This document shows positions 53,463-61,989 of a stretch of 64,000 nt of DNA, one piece after another; the first letter of the stretch is position 1, and each line of letters begins with the position of its first letter. Origin of the DNA: Kamptonema formosum PCC 6407 (GTDB taxonomy: Bacteria; Cyanobacteriota; Cyanobacteriia; Cyanobacteriales; Microcoleaceae); NCBI RefSeq assembly GCF_000332155.1, contig NZ_KB235903.1:487315-551314 (forward strand), given 5' to 3'. Under the pieces are notes generated by a model. It ran no database searches and was not told the origin of the DNA. It saw nothing but the letters and a program-made list of their open reading frames with translations. The translations under genes were made by a program, and so were the position numbers.

Positions 53463-54341
53463 ATGACACAGGTAACTAACCCTACTCAACCGGCGAGTTC
53501 AACGCCCAATGCTCAAGGTGGTCTTGATATTGTAGGCGTAGCCGGCGATAACAGACTAAGTGGCAGCTCAGGCAGCGATAGCATCCAAACCTTTGGCGGC
53601 AACGATCTGATCAATGCTGGTGCTGGCAACGATTACGCAGCTACTAGCACTGGCAGCGATACCGTCGTAGCAGGCTCTGGCAACGATACTGTCTACGGCG
53701 GCAAAGGCAATGATGTCGTTGACGGTGGAGACGGTAACGATTTTGTCGTTGGCGGCTTTGGCGGAGACACGCTTTCTGGCGGCGGTGGCGATGACGTGAT
53801 TTACGCTGACGATCTAGGTCGCCCTGGTAATATTTCTGGAGGCGCTGACAATTTAAGCTGCGGCACCGGCTCTGACCGAGCCTTTGGTCTGGTAGGTGAA
53901 GACATCATCAGCGGTGATGACGGCAACGATACCGTCTATGGCGGTAAAGGTGGTGACACGATCAATGGCGGTGCTGGGAATGACTTCCTGGCTGGCGATC
54001 GCGGAGCTGACATCCTGACTGGTGGTACTGGTAATGATACATTCGCCTTTACTGCTCAGGCTACCGGTACTGGCATAGACACGATTACTGACTTCACTCC
54101 CGCAGAAGATAAGATTGCACTTGCTAAGGCTGCCTTCGGTGGTCTAGGTGGTACTTTCGATCCGACAGAGTTTGTAGTCCAGGCTAACTTCAACCCGAAT
54201 GCTCCGGGTAGCACTGCTAACAAAGTCATCTACGACCCCAACAGCGGTTTGTTGTACTACAACACTGGCAACGGAGTTCAAGCCTTGGCTCAACTGCAAG
54301 GTGGACTTACTATCACTTCCAGCAACTTCGAGTTGTTCTAA
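53463..54341 (+). CDS. RTX-type calcium-binding repeat protein
   Basis: 292 residues. After a short N-terminus (MTQVTNPTQPASSTPNAQGG) there are about ten GGxGxDxxxGG nonapeptides (GGKGNDVVDGGDGNDFVVGG and further), a region with RPGNISGGADNLSCG that breaks the pattern, and a C-terminal cap (DTITDFTPAEDKIAL, LLYYNTGNG) as in cyanobacterial haemolysin-type proteins. No signal peptide, so type I export is likely. Shine-Dalgarno AAGGAGGAG precedes ATG 53463. It is next to the TPR-glycosyltransferase cluster and could be one of its acceptors. Confidence 0.9.
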   Translation: MTQVTNPTQPASSTPNAQGGLDIVGVAGDNRLSGSSGSDSIQTFGGNDLINAGAGNDYAATSTGSDTVVAGSGNDTVYGGKGNDVVDGGDGNDFVVGGFGGDTLSGGGGDDVIYADDLGRPGNISGGADNLSCGTGSDRAFGLVGEDIISGDDGNDTVYGGKGGDTINGGAGNDFLAGDRGADILTGGTGNDTFAFTAQATGTGIDTITDFTPAEDKIALAKAAFGGLGGTFDPTEFVVQANFNPNAPGSTANKVIYDPNSGLLYYNTGNGVQALAQLQGGLTITSSNFELF

Positions 54342-54355
54342 AACGGCTTTTGAAG

Positions 54356-54392
54356 ATGAGGATAGTCCTGATGTACTCCAAAAGGCTATCCT
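54356..54392 (+). terminator. Hairpin after the RTX gene
   Basis: GAGGATAG and CTATCCTC form an eight-base stem with a 20-base loop shortly after the stop codon. No T tract follows, so its terminator function is uncertain. Confidence 0.45.
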
Positions 54393-54544
54393 CACTTATC
54401 CAAGAAATCCAATTATGACGATCAGTGTGCGAGAGCTTGAAACTCTATGCACACTTTCTTATATGTTTTAGAAATAGGGCTTATGCGATGTTATAATCGA
54501 TTTAATTTGTCACTTATATATTGACGGCGGACATAAAAAATGGT

Positions 54545-54961
54545 ATGGAGTTTGATAAACGTTGGATAGTTCGCGATCGCTACGGCAATGATATTTATTT
54601 AACCTATGATGAAGTCAGCGATACCCTGACAATTTCCTTTGCATCAGGCGTACCAGCAACCGGAATAGAATTGACGGATCATATACTATTACGTATCAGC
54701 AAAACTGAACGCAAAGCCATCAGTATTGTTCTTTTTGAATACTCTGTATTAGCTCAAAAAACAGAGATCGGAATCAGGAGTTTCCCCATTGCAGCAGGAT
54801 TATCGCGACTAGCAAGAGAAATGCAAGAAATTGTCTTTGAAATATTACTGCAAAAACCAGTATGTGATTTTTTGCATCTCTCAGCTTACACGCTGTCACT
54901 GGTGGAAACAATTCCAATAATTTCTCTGCAACATATCCGAGTGGCCATGAGTGAAGTATAA
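54545..54961 (+). CDS. Small protein with DUF2283-like start, hypothetical
   Basis: 138 residues from ATG 54545 (MEFDKRWIVRDRYGNDIYLT); the TTG at 54521 would add eight residues. The part IYLTYDEVSDTLTISFASGV and ISKTERKAISIVLFEYSVLA resembles DUF2283-type beta proteins. The C-terminal half is helical (LSRLAREMQEIVFEILLQK). Function unknown. Its stop is 51 bases before the first TPR-glycosyltransferase gene, possibly the same operon. Confidence 0.65.
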   Translation: MEFDKRWIVRDRYGNDIYLTYDEVSDTLTISFASGVPATGIELTDHILLRISKTERKAISIVLFEYSVLAQKTEIGIRSFPIAAGLSRLAREMQEIVFEILLQKPVCDFLHLSAYTLSLVETIPIISLQHIRVAMSEV

Positions 54962-55012
54962 TTGCTCAAAAAGAAGGGAGGGTGTTTGAGCGTTGAGCGA
55001 GCGATTATTGGC

Positions 55013-57880
55013 ATGAAAATTGAAGAATCTATTAAACAAGCTCAAACTTATTTGGCTCAGGGAAATGTGACAGGGGCGATCGCGATTTGTCAACAAGTCA
55101 TTGAGCAACAGCCGGATGCGATCGCAGCTTACATGATTTTGGGAGAGGCCCTAGAAGCTCAAGGCGAGCCGACGGGAGCCAGAGACGCTTATACTAAAGT
55201 GCTAGAACTCGATCCCCAGTTTGCCCTTGCTCATGCTTACTTAGGTCAATTATATGCAGAATATTGGTGGTTGGATGAAGCTGCTTACCACTACCAGCAA
55301 GCTCTGATCCTTAAACCCGACTGGTCAGAGGTACACTACAATCTGGGGAATGTATTTCAGAAGCAGGGAAATTTACCGGGGGCTGTTGGTAGCTACCGCG
55401 CGGCGATCGCTCTCAGGCCAAATTATGCTGATGCTTATTATAATTTAGGTCTGGTTTTTGACCAACAGAATGAGTTAGGGGCGGCCGTTGAAAGCTATGC
55501 CCAGGTAATTGCGATCGCGCCTAAATATGTGAAAGCATACAGTAATTTGGGCTGTACTCTGGTTAAACAGGGGAAATTTGAAGAGGCGATCGCGATTTAT
55601 CAACAAGGAATTGCCGTCAAGCCAGACTGGGCTACTCTCCACAATAACCTCGGTCAAGTGCTGCTAGAGAAAAAGCCAGAAGATGCGATCGCCGCCTACC
55701 GTCGAGCCCTTGAACTCGAACCTGACATGGAGTTGGCTCATTATAACTTAGGTAAAGCTTGGCAAATGCAAAGCCGCCACGAACAGGCCGTCTCATGTTT
55801 TCAGCGAGTAATAGAACTCAACCCCAATTACATTTCAGCTTATACTGACTGTGGTTTTTCTCTGATGGCACTGGGGAAAATTGCCTCAGCAATGCCCTAT
55901 TTTCACCAGGCGATCGATCTTAAACCTGAATTTGTTGAGGCTTATTGTGAATTGGTAGAGGCGAGGGCGATCGCATCTAGTCAAGAACAAGATGAATTAC
56001 AACAGGCGAATGCTGCTTGTTATCTATTTCTCAGAGCACTAATGGGGCCGAAGGAAGAAGGAAGAAGGAAGAAGGAAGAGGGAAGAAGGAAGAAGGAAGA
56101 AGGAAGAGGGAAGAAGGAAGAAGGAAGAAGGAAGAGGGAAGAAGGAATTAGCCCTATAAAACTGGAGGAACAAAGCCAATTACCAATTACCAATTACCAA
56201 TCACCAATTACCAATTACCAATTACCAATTACAAATTACCAATTACAAATTAAGGAAATTTGTCAATATCTGGCACAAACTTACCTACATTTAGGGAATG
56301 CTTTATTTGAGTATGGTGGATACGAGCAGGCAGAAATTTATTATCAAAAAGCTTTACAAATTCAGCCGAAAAATGCAGAACTTTACTGGCGGCTAGGTAA
56401 GAGTTTAGCCAAGCAAGAACGGCTGAATGCTGCGATCGCCGTTTATCATCTTGCCCTAGCAATTCAACCTGAGTTAACCCAGGTTTATTTTGAATTAGGA
56501 CATCTGCTAGAAAAACAGCAGCGCTACGAGTCGGCGATCGGATATTACGAAAAAGTTTTAACTTTGCCCTTTCTAGGAAAATTAAGAACAGGGGATTTGC
56601 CTCCCTCAAATTCCCCCACTCATAAACTCCCACAAGGTATTTACTTATCTACTTCAGACTGGATTATTGCCAGCAAATTAGATCGCAGCAATTATCGTGA
56701 AATAATCTGTGAAGATGTAGAAAATATCGCCACTCACCAATTATCAATTACCAATAACCAATTACCCAAATCCGACTGCGGCGGTTTAACCTGTGGGCCT
56801 TGCTTAAAACGCATCTCTGATTGGTTTGAACCGATTCATTTAGGTTGGGGCGTTCATGTTTTGTCAAATTCTCAACCAATTCCCGTAGACTCGCCGAAAA
56901 CCTTTGTTGCCGTAGTCCCAGACGGACGAGCTTGGATTGTTCCCCAGAAAAGTTATTGGCTACTTTGCAGCGCGATCGCAGTCATTACTCCTGACAATTA
57001 TTTATTAGCAGATGTTTCCCGCGATTATCCTAACTTTTTGCCGGGATGTCAAAATCACGACCCTACTAAACATAGCATTTTTAAGCTAGAATCATTACCT
57101 CATTTAGAACAAATTGATGGTACTGTTGCCGTATTATCTGGACTATCAGGAAATGTCTATTTTCACTGGATGTTAGATGTTTTACCTAGAATTGAATTGC
57201 TCCGACTAAGTGGCACAGATTTTGATAAAATAGATTGGTTTTTAGTGAATAATTGTCAGCAGCAATTTCAGCGAGAAACATTAAAAGCTCTGGGAATCCC
57301 CGAAAACAAAATTTTAGAGAGCGATTCCCATCCCCACATTCAAGCAAAGCAATTAATTGTTCCCTCTTTTCCAGGGTATTTAGGTTGGCCACCGCTTTGG
57401 GCAGTTAATTTTCTCAGGCGCGTATTTCTTGCAGGAATTACCACTTTGAGCAGCTATCCCGATCGCATTTACATTAGCCGAAACAAAGCTAGATATCGGC
57501 GCGTCTTCAATGAAGAAGATGTGATGGAGGAATTAAGCAAATTTGGGTTTGTTAGAATCTTTTTAGAATCTATGCCCTTGCAGGAGCAGATAGCGTTATT
57601 CTTTCATGCTAAAATGATAGTTACACCGCACGGGAGCGGTTTGACAAATACAATATTCTGCCAACCAGGAACTAAGGTCATAGAATTGGTTTCACCTCAC
57701 TATGTGGGTCACTATTACTGGCCGAGTAGCCATTATCTGCACCTCGACCATTATTATTTAACAGGTGAGGTGTTTGAATGTTATCCTATTAGACAATTGA
57801 TGTATCAAAACTCCCTGACCGAAGATATTATGATTAACTTGAGTTCGCTCAAGAAGATGATGGAACTTATAGGTTTGTGA
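55013..57880 (+). CDS. TPR protein with C-terminal GT61 glycosyltransferase and in-frame heptamer repeats
   Basis: 955 residues from ATG 55013 (MKIEESIKQAQTYLAQGNVT); a TTG frame opening at 54962 adds 17 atypical residues. About nine TPRs (5-330: HYNLGNVFQKQGNLPGAVGSYRAA) are followed by a charged stretch of KEEGRRK repeats (about 346-378) and PITNYQL repeats (about 388-412), both encoded by 7-bp tandem arrays, then more TPRs and a GT61-like domain (about 628-955: KTFVAVVPDGRAW, HWMLDVLPRIELLR, DRIYISRNKARYRR, TPHGSGLTNTIFCQPGTKV). GT61 enzymes transfer pentoses or hexosamines to glycans. The first of three related genes. Confidence 0.9.
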   Translation: MKIEESIKQAQTYLAQGNVTGAIAICQQVIEQQPDAIAAYMILGEALEAQGEPTGARDAYTKVLELDPQFALAHAYLGQLYAEYWWLDEAAYHYQQALILKPDWSEVHYNLGNVFQKQGNLPGAVGSYRAAIALRPNYADAYYNLGLVFDQQNELGAAVESYAQVIAIAPKYVKAYSNLGCTLVKQGKFEEAIAIYQQGIAVKPDWATLHNNLGQVLLEKKPEDAIAAYRRALELEPDMELAHYNLGKAWQMQSRHEQAVSCFQRVIELNPNYISAYTDCGFSLMALGKIASAMPYFHQAIDLKPEFVEAYCELVEARAIASSQEQDELQQANAACYLFLRALMGPKEEGRRKKEEGRRKKEEGRGKKEEGRRKREEGISPIKLEEQSQLPITNYQSPITNYQLPITNYQLQIKEICQYLAQTYLHLGNALFEYGGYEQAEIYYQKALQIQPKNAELYWRLGKSLAKQERLNAAIAVYHLALAIQPELTQVYFELGHLLEKQQRYESAIGYYEKVLTLPFLGKLRTGDLPPSNSPTHKLPQGIYLSTSDWIIASKLDRSNYREIICEDVENIATHQLSITNNQLPKSDCGGLTCGPCLKRISDWFEPIHLGWGVHVLSNSQPIPVDSPKTFVAVVPDGRAWIVPQKSYWLLCSAIAVITPDNYLLADVSRDYPNFLPGCQNHDPTKHSIFKLESLPHLEQIDGTVAVLSGLSGNVYFHWMLDVLPRIELLRLSGTDFDKIDWFLVNNCQQQFQRETLKALGIPENKILESDSHPHIQAKQLIVPSFPGYLGWPPLWAVNFLRRVFLAGITTLSSYPDRIYISRNKARYRRVFNEEDVMEELSKFGFVRIFLESMPLQEQIALFFHAKMIVTPHGSGLTNTIFCQPGTKVIELVSPHYVGHYYWPSSHYLHLDHYYLTGEVFECYPIRQLMYQNSLTEDIMINLSSLKKMMELIGL
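56051..56147 (+). repeat. AAGGAAG heptamer array in a reading frame
   Basis: About 14 copies of the unit GGAAGAA with a few GGAAGAG variants. It encodes E-G-R-R-K-K-E in a period of seven residues; this strand has no stop in any of the three frames. Confidence 0.95.
56178..56252 (+). repeat. CCAATTA heptamer array in a reading frame
   Basis: About ten copies of CCAATTA encode Q-L-P-I-T-N-Y repeats. The same unit, in the same orientation relative to coding, is in purK; another short run encodes HQLSITNNQLPK at 56738-56768 in this same gene. Confidence 0.95.
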
Positions 57881-57907
57881 TTTTTTGGCATCTGATGAGG
57901 CATCAAT

Positions 57908-60900
57908 ATGACATCAACTCAAAATATGGAAACGGTAGCGTTTAACTTTAACCAGCAAGCAGAAATTTATTTAGCCCAAGGCAAATTAAATGAAGCAATT
58001 GCAGCTTGCGAAGAAGCGTTGAAGCTTCAACCGAATTTTGCAGGCGCTTACCGTAATTTAGCTAGAATTTGGACGCAGTTAAAAAAAGCTGAAGCCGCAG
58101 CAGATTGCTGGTATCAAGCGCTAACTCTCGATCCGAATTGGGCAACCGCTGAGGAACATTTAACTTTAGGCAATACTTTAGTAGAACAGGGAAAGCTGGA
58201 GGAAGCTATTGCTTGTTACCTACGAGCAATTCAGGCAAATTCAACTTTAGTACAAGCTTACCACAATTTAGGGGAAATTTTCACAAGTAAAAATAAATTT
58301 GAGGAAGCAATCGCCTATTACCGCCAAGCGATTAAACTCAAACCTGATGCTTTTGGAAGTCACCACAGTTTAGGGAAACTATTAGCAGCTAAAGGCAACA
58401 TTGATGAAGCAATTGCCTGTCAATATAAAAGCCTTGAAATCAATCCCAATTATGTTCGTGCTTATCACAGTTTAGGAAATGTTTTGGTACAAAAGGGCGA
58501 GTTGGATTCAGCTATTGCTTATTACAGCAAAGCAATTGAACTCAACCCAAATTACTGTTGGTCATACAACAGTTTAGGAGATGTCTTTCTCAAACAAGAA
58601 CGTTGGGATAAAGCCATAAATAGTTATCAGAAAGCCATTGAGATGAAAGGTGATATTCCTTGGTTTTACTATAACTTAGCTGTTGCTATGACCAATCTAA
58701 AATCCTGGGACGAAGCACTTGCAGGTTATCTCTCTGCACTTGTGCTTCAGCGAGATTTGCCTGGAATTTACAACCGTATAGGATACATTTTGCGACAGCG
58801 AACAGCATCAGATTTAGATGCAACGGTTAGAGACTATTGCCAAGCTATCCAAGTGAATTCAGATAATGGAAAAACTTACTATAACCTGCTAAATATCATC
58901 ACAGATGATAGCGAGTTTTATGTTGACTTAGCAAATAATTTAACCAAACAACATCAGTTTAGTGGAGCGATTGTTTTTTATCAAATAGCATTGCACATTA
59001 ATCCAGAAGATGCTAAAGTTGCCTCAGAGTTAGAGAATGTCTTAGCAAGAAAAGATGAGTTAGATCGGCAAATATCTGTTTATCGCAGCCAGATAGAAAT
59101 TGACCCAAACTCTGCGGTTGCCTATACTGATTTAGGGAATATATTACCTAAATATGGAGAGCTAGAGGAAGCGATTGTCTGCCATCAAAAAGCTAGTGAA
59201 TTAAGAGGTTGGCATCAATGCGCTGCCAACAAATATCAATTTACACAAGATTGGTTTACTCATAATATCCCCATCTGGGAAAAACATTTACAGCAATTTG
59301 CCGGGATGCCGGGAATTAATATCTTAGAAATAGGCAGTTTCCAAGGAATGTCTACTTGCTGGCTTCTAGATCGTATTCTAACGGACACGACAGCAAGAAT
59401 CACATCTATCGATCTCTATTTTCAGGCACAGTTTGATGGCAATATTGCTAAAACTGGAGGAGCACAGAAAGTAATTAAGTTAGAGGGGCTATCTCAGGAT
59501 TTATTGGTAACTCTGACATCGGATTACTATGAAGTAGCTTACATCGATGGCTGTCACAAAGCTAGCAGCGTTTTGGAAGATACAATCCTCTCTTGGCGGC
59601 TGGTAAAAGTAGGCGGTTTGATAATTTTTGACGATTACGAATTTACCTTTCCCGAAAATCCAGAGCAAAATCCTAAGCTAGGGATAGATACTTTTATTTC
59701 AATGTATCAAAACCAATTAGAGGTGATTCACAAAGGTTATCAACTCATAGTAAAAAAAATCGCCAATGAGAAGCAGTTAGAAGAGAAAGCTCTCTTAACT
59801 AATGCTTACCTAAATTTGGGAGAAGCGATAGCCGCCCAAGGTTATTTAGAAGAAGCAATTTCCCATTATCAAAAAGCACTTGAATTTCAGCCCAAAATAT
59901 CAGTGCCGGAACTGGATATCAAAGACTTCCTAACGAAAGAAGGCGAAATCAAACTAGCAGATTTCCCGGACAGTTTAAAATTCCGAGAATGGCATAAAAA
60001 TCAGGTTTCATTAGTTTACCACAAATTAGGAAAGTTGCTGCAAGAAAAAAAAGAGTTAAACCGAGCAGCCTCTATCTATTGGCGTTCGATTAATCTCAAC
60101 CCAAATTTCAGTTGGTCTTACCACTATTTAGGGGAAATTTTACAAGAATTAGGGGAAGACGATCGAGCTATTGCTGTCTACCGTCGCGCTATTGAATTAA
60201 ACCCTGATTTCTGTTGGTCTTACAACAATTTAGGGGATATCCTGATGCAACTTTCTAGATGGGAAGAAGCTGCGGCGGCTTATCGGCAGGGGATTAAAAT
60301 CAACCCTGATTTTTGTTGGTTATATAACAAGTTAGGGGAGGCGTTGGTAAAAATTTCTGATTGGGAAGAAGCTGCGGATGCTTACCGCCGCTCAATTGAT
60401 TTGAACCCTGATTTTTGTTGGTCTTACTATAGCTTAGGGGAAGTTTTGGAAGAACAGCAGTATTGGGAGGAAGCAGTTAGCGCTTATCAGCGTGCGGTTG
60501 AGCTGGAAGCGGAGGATACTTGGATGCGTAAAAAATTAGGAGATGGTCTGCGACAACTAGGATTGTGGGATGAAGCAATGGCTATTTACGAACAGGCGAT
60601 CGAAATCGATCCCAAGGCTTATTTTGCTTACGAAGGTTTGGGATTGTGTTTGTTGGAAAAGAAGGATTGGGAAGGGGCGATCGCTTCTTTCATAGAAGCA
60701 CTACAGATTAAACCAGGCTTGTTAGAAGTTTATCACAAAGTTGGTTACGCCTTAGAAAAACAAGGTGAATTAGAAAAGTCCGAGTATCACTGTTGTGAGT
60801 ATCAAATGCTACCCTTAAAGGTTCTGAAAAAATATTGTCAGTTTAGAGAAGATTTAACAGTCACATCTGAATTTGATCCTACTATAAATTATATCAAAAT

Positions 60901-61900
60901 TTCGCCTGGTGATGAAATTTCTTTATTACCTTCTAAAAGCCTTAATAATAGCATATTTTCAGAAGATAAATATTATTTACCAAAAACATTTGTTGCCGTC
61001 ATTCCAGATGGTCGTGTCTGGGCGGATGTAATTACAAGCGCTGTAATTAATTCGGAAAATAAGTTAGTTACGGATATTTCTACGGGTTGTGCAGAATTAG
61101 TAATACCTTCAGATAAATTACCTCCTATTGAATACATAGAGGGAAATGTTGCCTTTTTATCAGTACGCTGGGGCGGTGCAGCTTATTATCATTGGATGTT
61201 TGATGTAATTCCCCGCTTCGATCTTTTACGTCGTAGTGGGATAGAGATAGAGACAATAGATAAGTTTATAGTTAATAATACCGATCATTCATACGAAAAG
61301 GAAACTCTGAAAACATTAGGGATTCCAGAAACAAAGATTATCGAGAGTAGTTGTGGTCTGCATATAAAAGCTGAAAATTTAGTAGTTCCGTCAATTTGTT
61401 ACCAAGGAGTATCTCAAATATCAAAATGGGCTTGCGAGTTTATCAAGAGGGAATTTTCAAGAGAAAAAAGCAAGCCAAAAATAGACAAATTCAGGCGAAT
61501 TTATATTAGCCGTGAGTTAGCTTCCTATCGTCGATTTATTAATGAAGAAGAGGTATTAAACTTTTTAGATAAATGGGGATTTGAAAGCGTTAAACTAGAA
61601 ACTATGTCAGTGGCAGAACAGGCATCTTGTTTAGCAAATGCTGAAGTTGTGGTAGCGCCTCACGGTGCTGGATTGACTAATATTGTATTCTGTAAGCCGG
61701 GAACTAAAATTATAGAAATTTTTTCGCCGACATATCTTCCTAATTGCTACTGGATACTTAGTAATATATGTGGTTTGGAACATCACTATTTAATTGGCGA
61801 GTTATGGGAAAATACCGATTCTCGTCTTCCTATACACCAAGATATTAAGGTTGACTTGGAGTTGCTAGAAAAGTTAATTTGGACTTATAGAATTATCTAA
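57908..61900 (+). CDS. Giant TPR protein with methyltransferase and GT61 glycosyltransferase domains
   Basis: 1330 residues. TPRs from 10 to about 440 (YYSKAIELNPNYCWSYNSLG), a class I methyltransferase of Methyltransf_24 type (about 445-600: NILEIGSFQGMSTCWLLDR, EVAYIDGCHKASSVLEDT, GGLIIFDDYEF), further TPRs (about 630-960, with the WSYNNLGDIL pattern), and a GT61-like domain (about 1025-1320: KTFVAVIPDGRVW, YHWMFDVIPRFDLLRRSG, RIYISRELASYRR, APHGAGLTNIVF). It likely modifies a glycan or glycoprotein by methylation and sugar transfer in the cytoplasm or at the membrane. The stop codon is part of a palindromic repeat. Confidence 0.9.
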   Translation: MTSTQNMETVAFNFNQQAEIYLAQGKLNEAIAACEEALKLQPNFAGAYRNLARIWTQLKKAEAAADCWYQALTLDPNWATAEEHLTLGNTLVEQGKLEEAIACYLRAIQANSTLVQAYHNLGEIFTSKNKFEEAIAYYRQAIKLKPDAFGSHHSLGKLLAAKGNIDEAIACQYKSLEINPNYVRAYHSLGNVLVQKGELDSAIAYYSKAIELNPNYCWSYNSLGDVFLKQERWDKAINSYQKAIEMKGDIPWFYYNLAVAMTNLKSWDEALAGYLSALVLQRDLPGIYNRIGYILRQRTASDLDATVRDYCQAIQVNSDNGKTYYNLLNIITDDSEFYVDLANNLTKQHQFSGAIVFYQIALHINPEDAKVASELENVLARKDELDRQISVYRSQIEIDPNSAVAYTDLGNILPKYGELEEAIVCHQKASELRGWHQCAANKYQFTQDWFTHNIPIWEKHLQQFAGMPGINILEIGSFQGMSTCWLLDRILTDTTARITSIDLYFQAQFDGNIAKTGGAQKVIKLEGLSQDLLVTLTSDYYEVAYIDGCHKASSVLEDTILSWRLVKVGGLIIFDDYEFTFPENPEQNPKLGIDTFISMYQNQLEVIHKGYQLIVKKIANEKQLEEKALLTNAYLNLGEAIAAQGYLEEAISHYQKALEFQPKISVPELDIKDFLTKEGEIKLADFPDSLKFREWHKNQVSLVYHKLGKLLQEKKELNRAASIYWRSINLNPNFSWSYHYLGEILQELGEDDRAIAVYRRAIELNPDFCWSYNNLGDILMQLSRWEEAAAAYRQGIKINPDFCWLYNKLGEALVKISDWEEAADAYRRSIDLNPDFCWSYYSLGEVLEEQQYWEEAVSAYQRAVELEAEDTWMRKKLGDGLRQLGLWDEAMAIYEQAIEIDPKAYFAYEGLGLCLLEKKDWEGAIASFIEALQIKPGLLEVYHKVGYALEKQGELEKSEYHCCEYQMLPLKVLKKYCQFREDLTVTSEFDPTINYIKISPGDEISLLPSKSLNNSIFSEDKYYLPKTFVAVIPDGRVWADVITSAVINSENKLVTDISTGCAELVIPSDKLPPIEYIEGNVAFLSVRWGGAAYYHWMFDVIPRFDLLRRSGIEIETIDKFIVNNTDHSYEKETLKTLGIPETKIIESSCGLHIKAENLVVPSICYQGVSQISKWACEFIKREFSREKSKPKIDKFRRIYISRELASYRRFINEEEVLNFLDKWGFESVKLETMSVAEQASCLANAEVVVAPHGAGLTNIVFCKPGTKIIEIFSPTYLPNCYWILSNICGLEHHYLIGELWENTDSRLPIHQDIKVDLELLEKLIWTYRII

Positions 61901-61945
61901 CGCCGCCCTCTGGGCGGTAAAAAAACCGCCCAGAGGGCGGCGTTA
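61898..61945. repeat. GTAACGCYGC palindrome, copy C, overlapping a stop codon
   Basis: The most perfect copy: CGCCGCCCTCTGGGCGGT (61901 on) pairs with ACCGCCCAGAGGGCGGCG across an AAAAAA loop. The first TAA is the stop of the giant TPR gene. As a strong hairpin it could end or protect that transcript. Confidence 0.93.
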
Positions 61946-61989
61946 CGATCGGGCAGAATTATTATTAATCAAAGTTGTAGGTATGTGCA

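Noticed and set aside
56051-56252. CRISPR array
   Set aside because: The repeats are 7-bp tandem units without spacers; none of the heptamer arrays has the repeat-spacer pattern.
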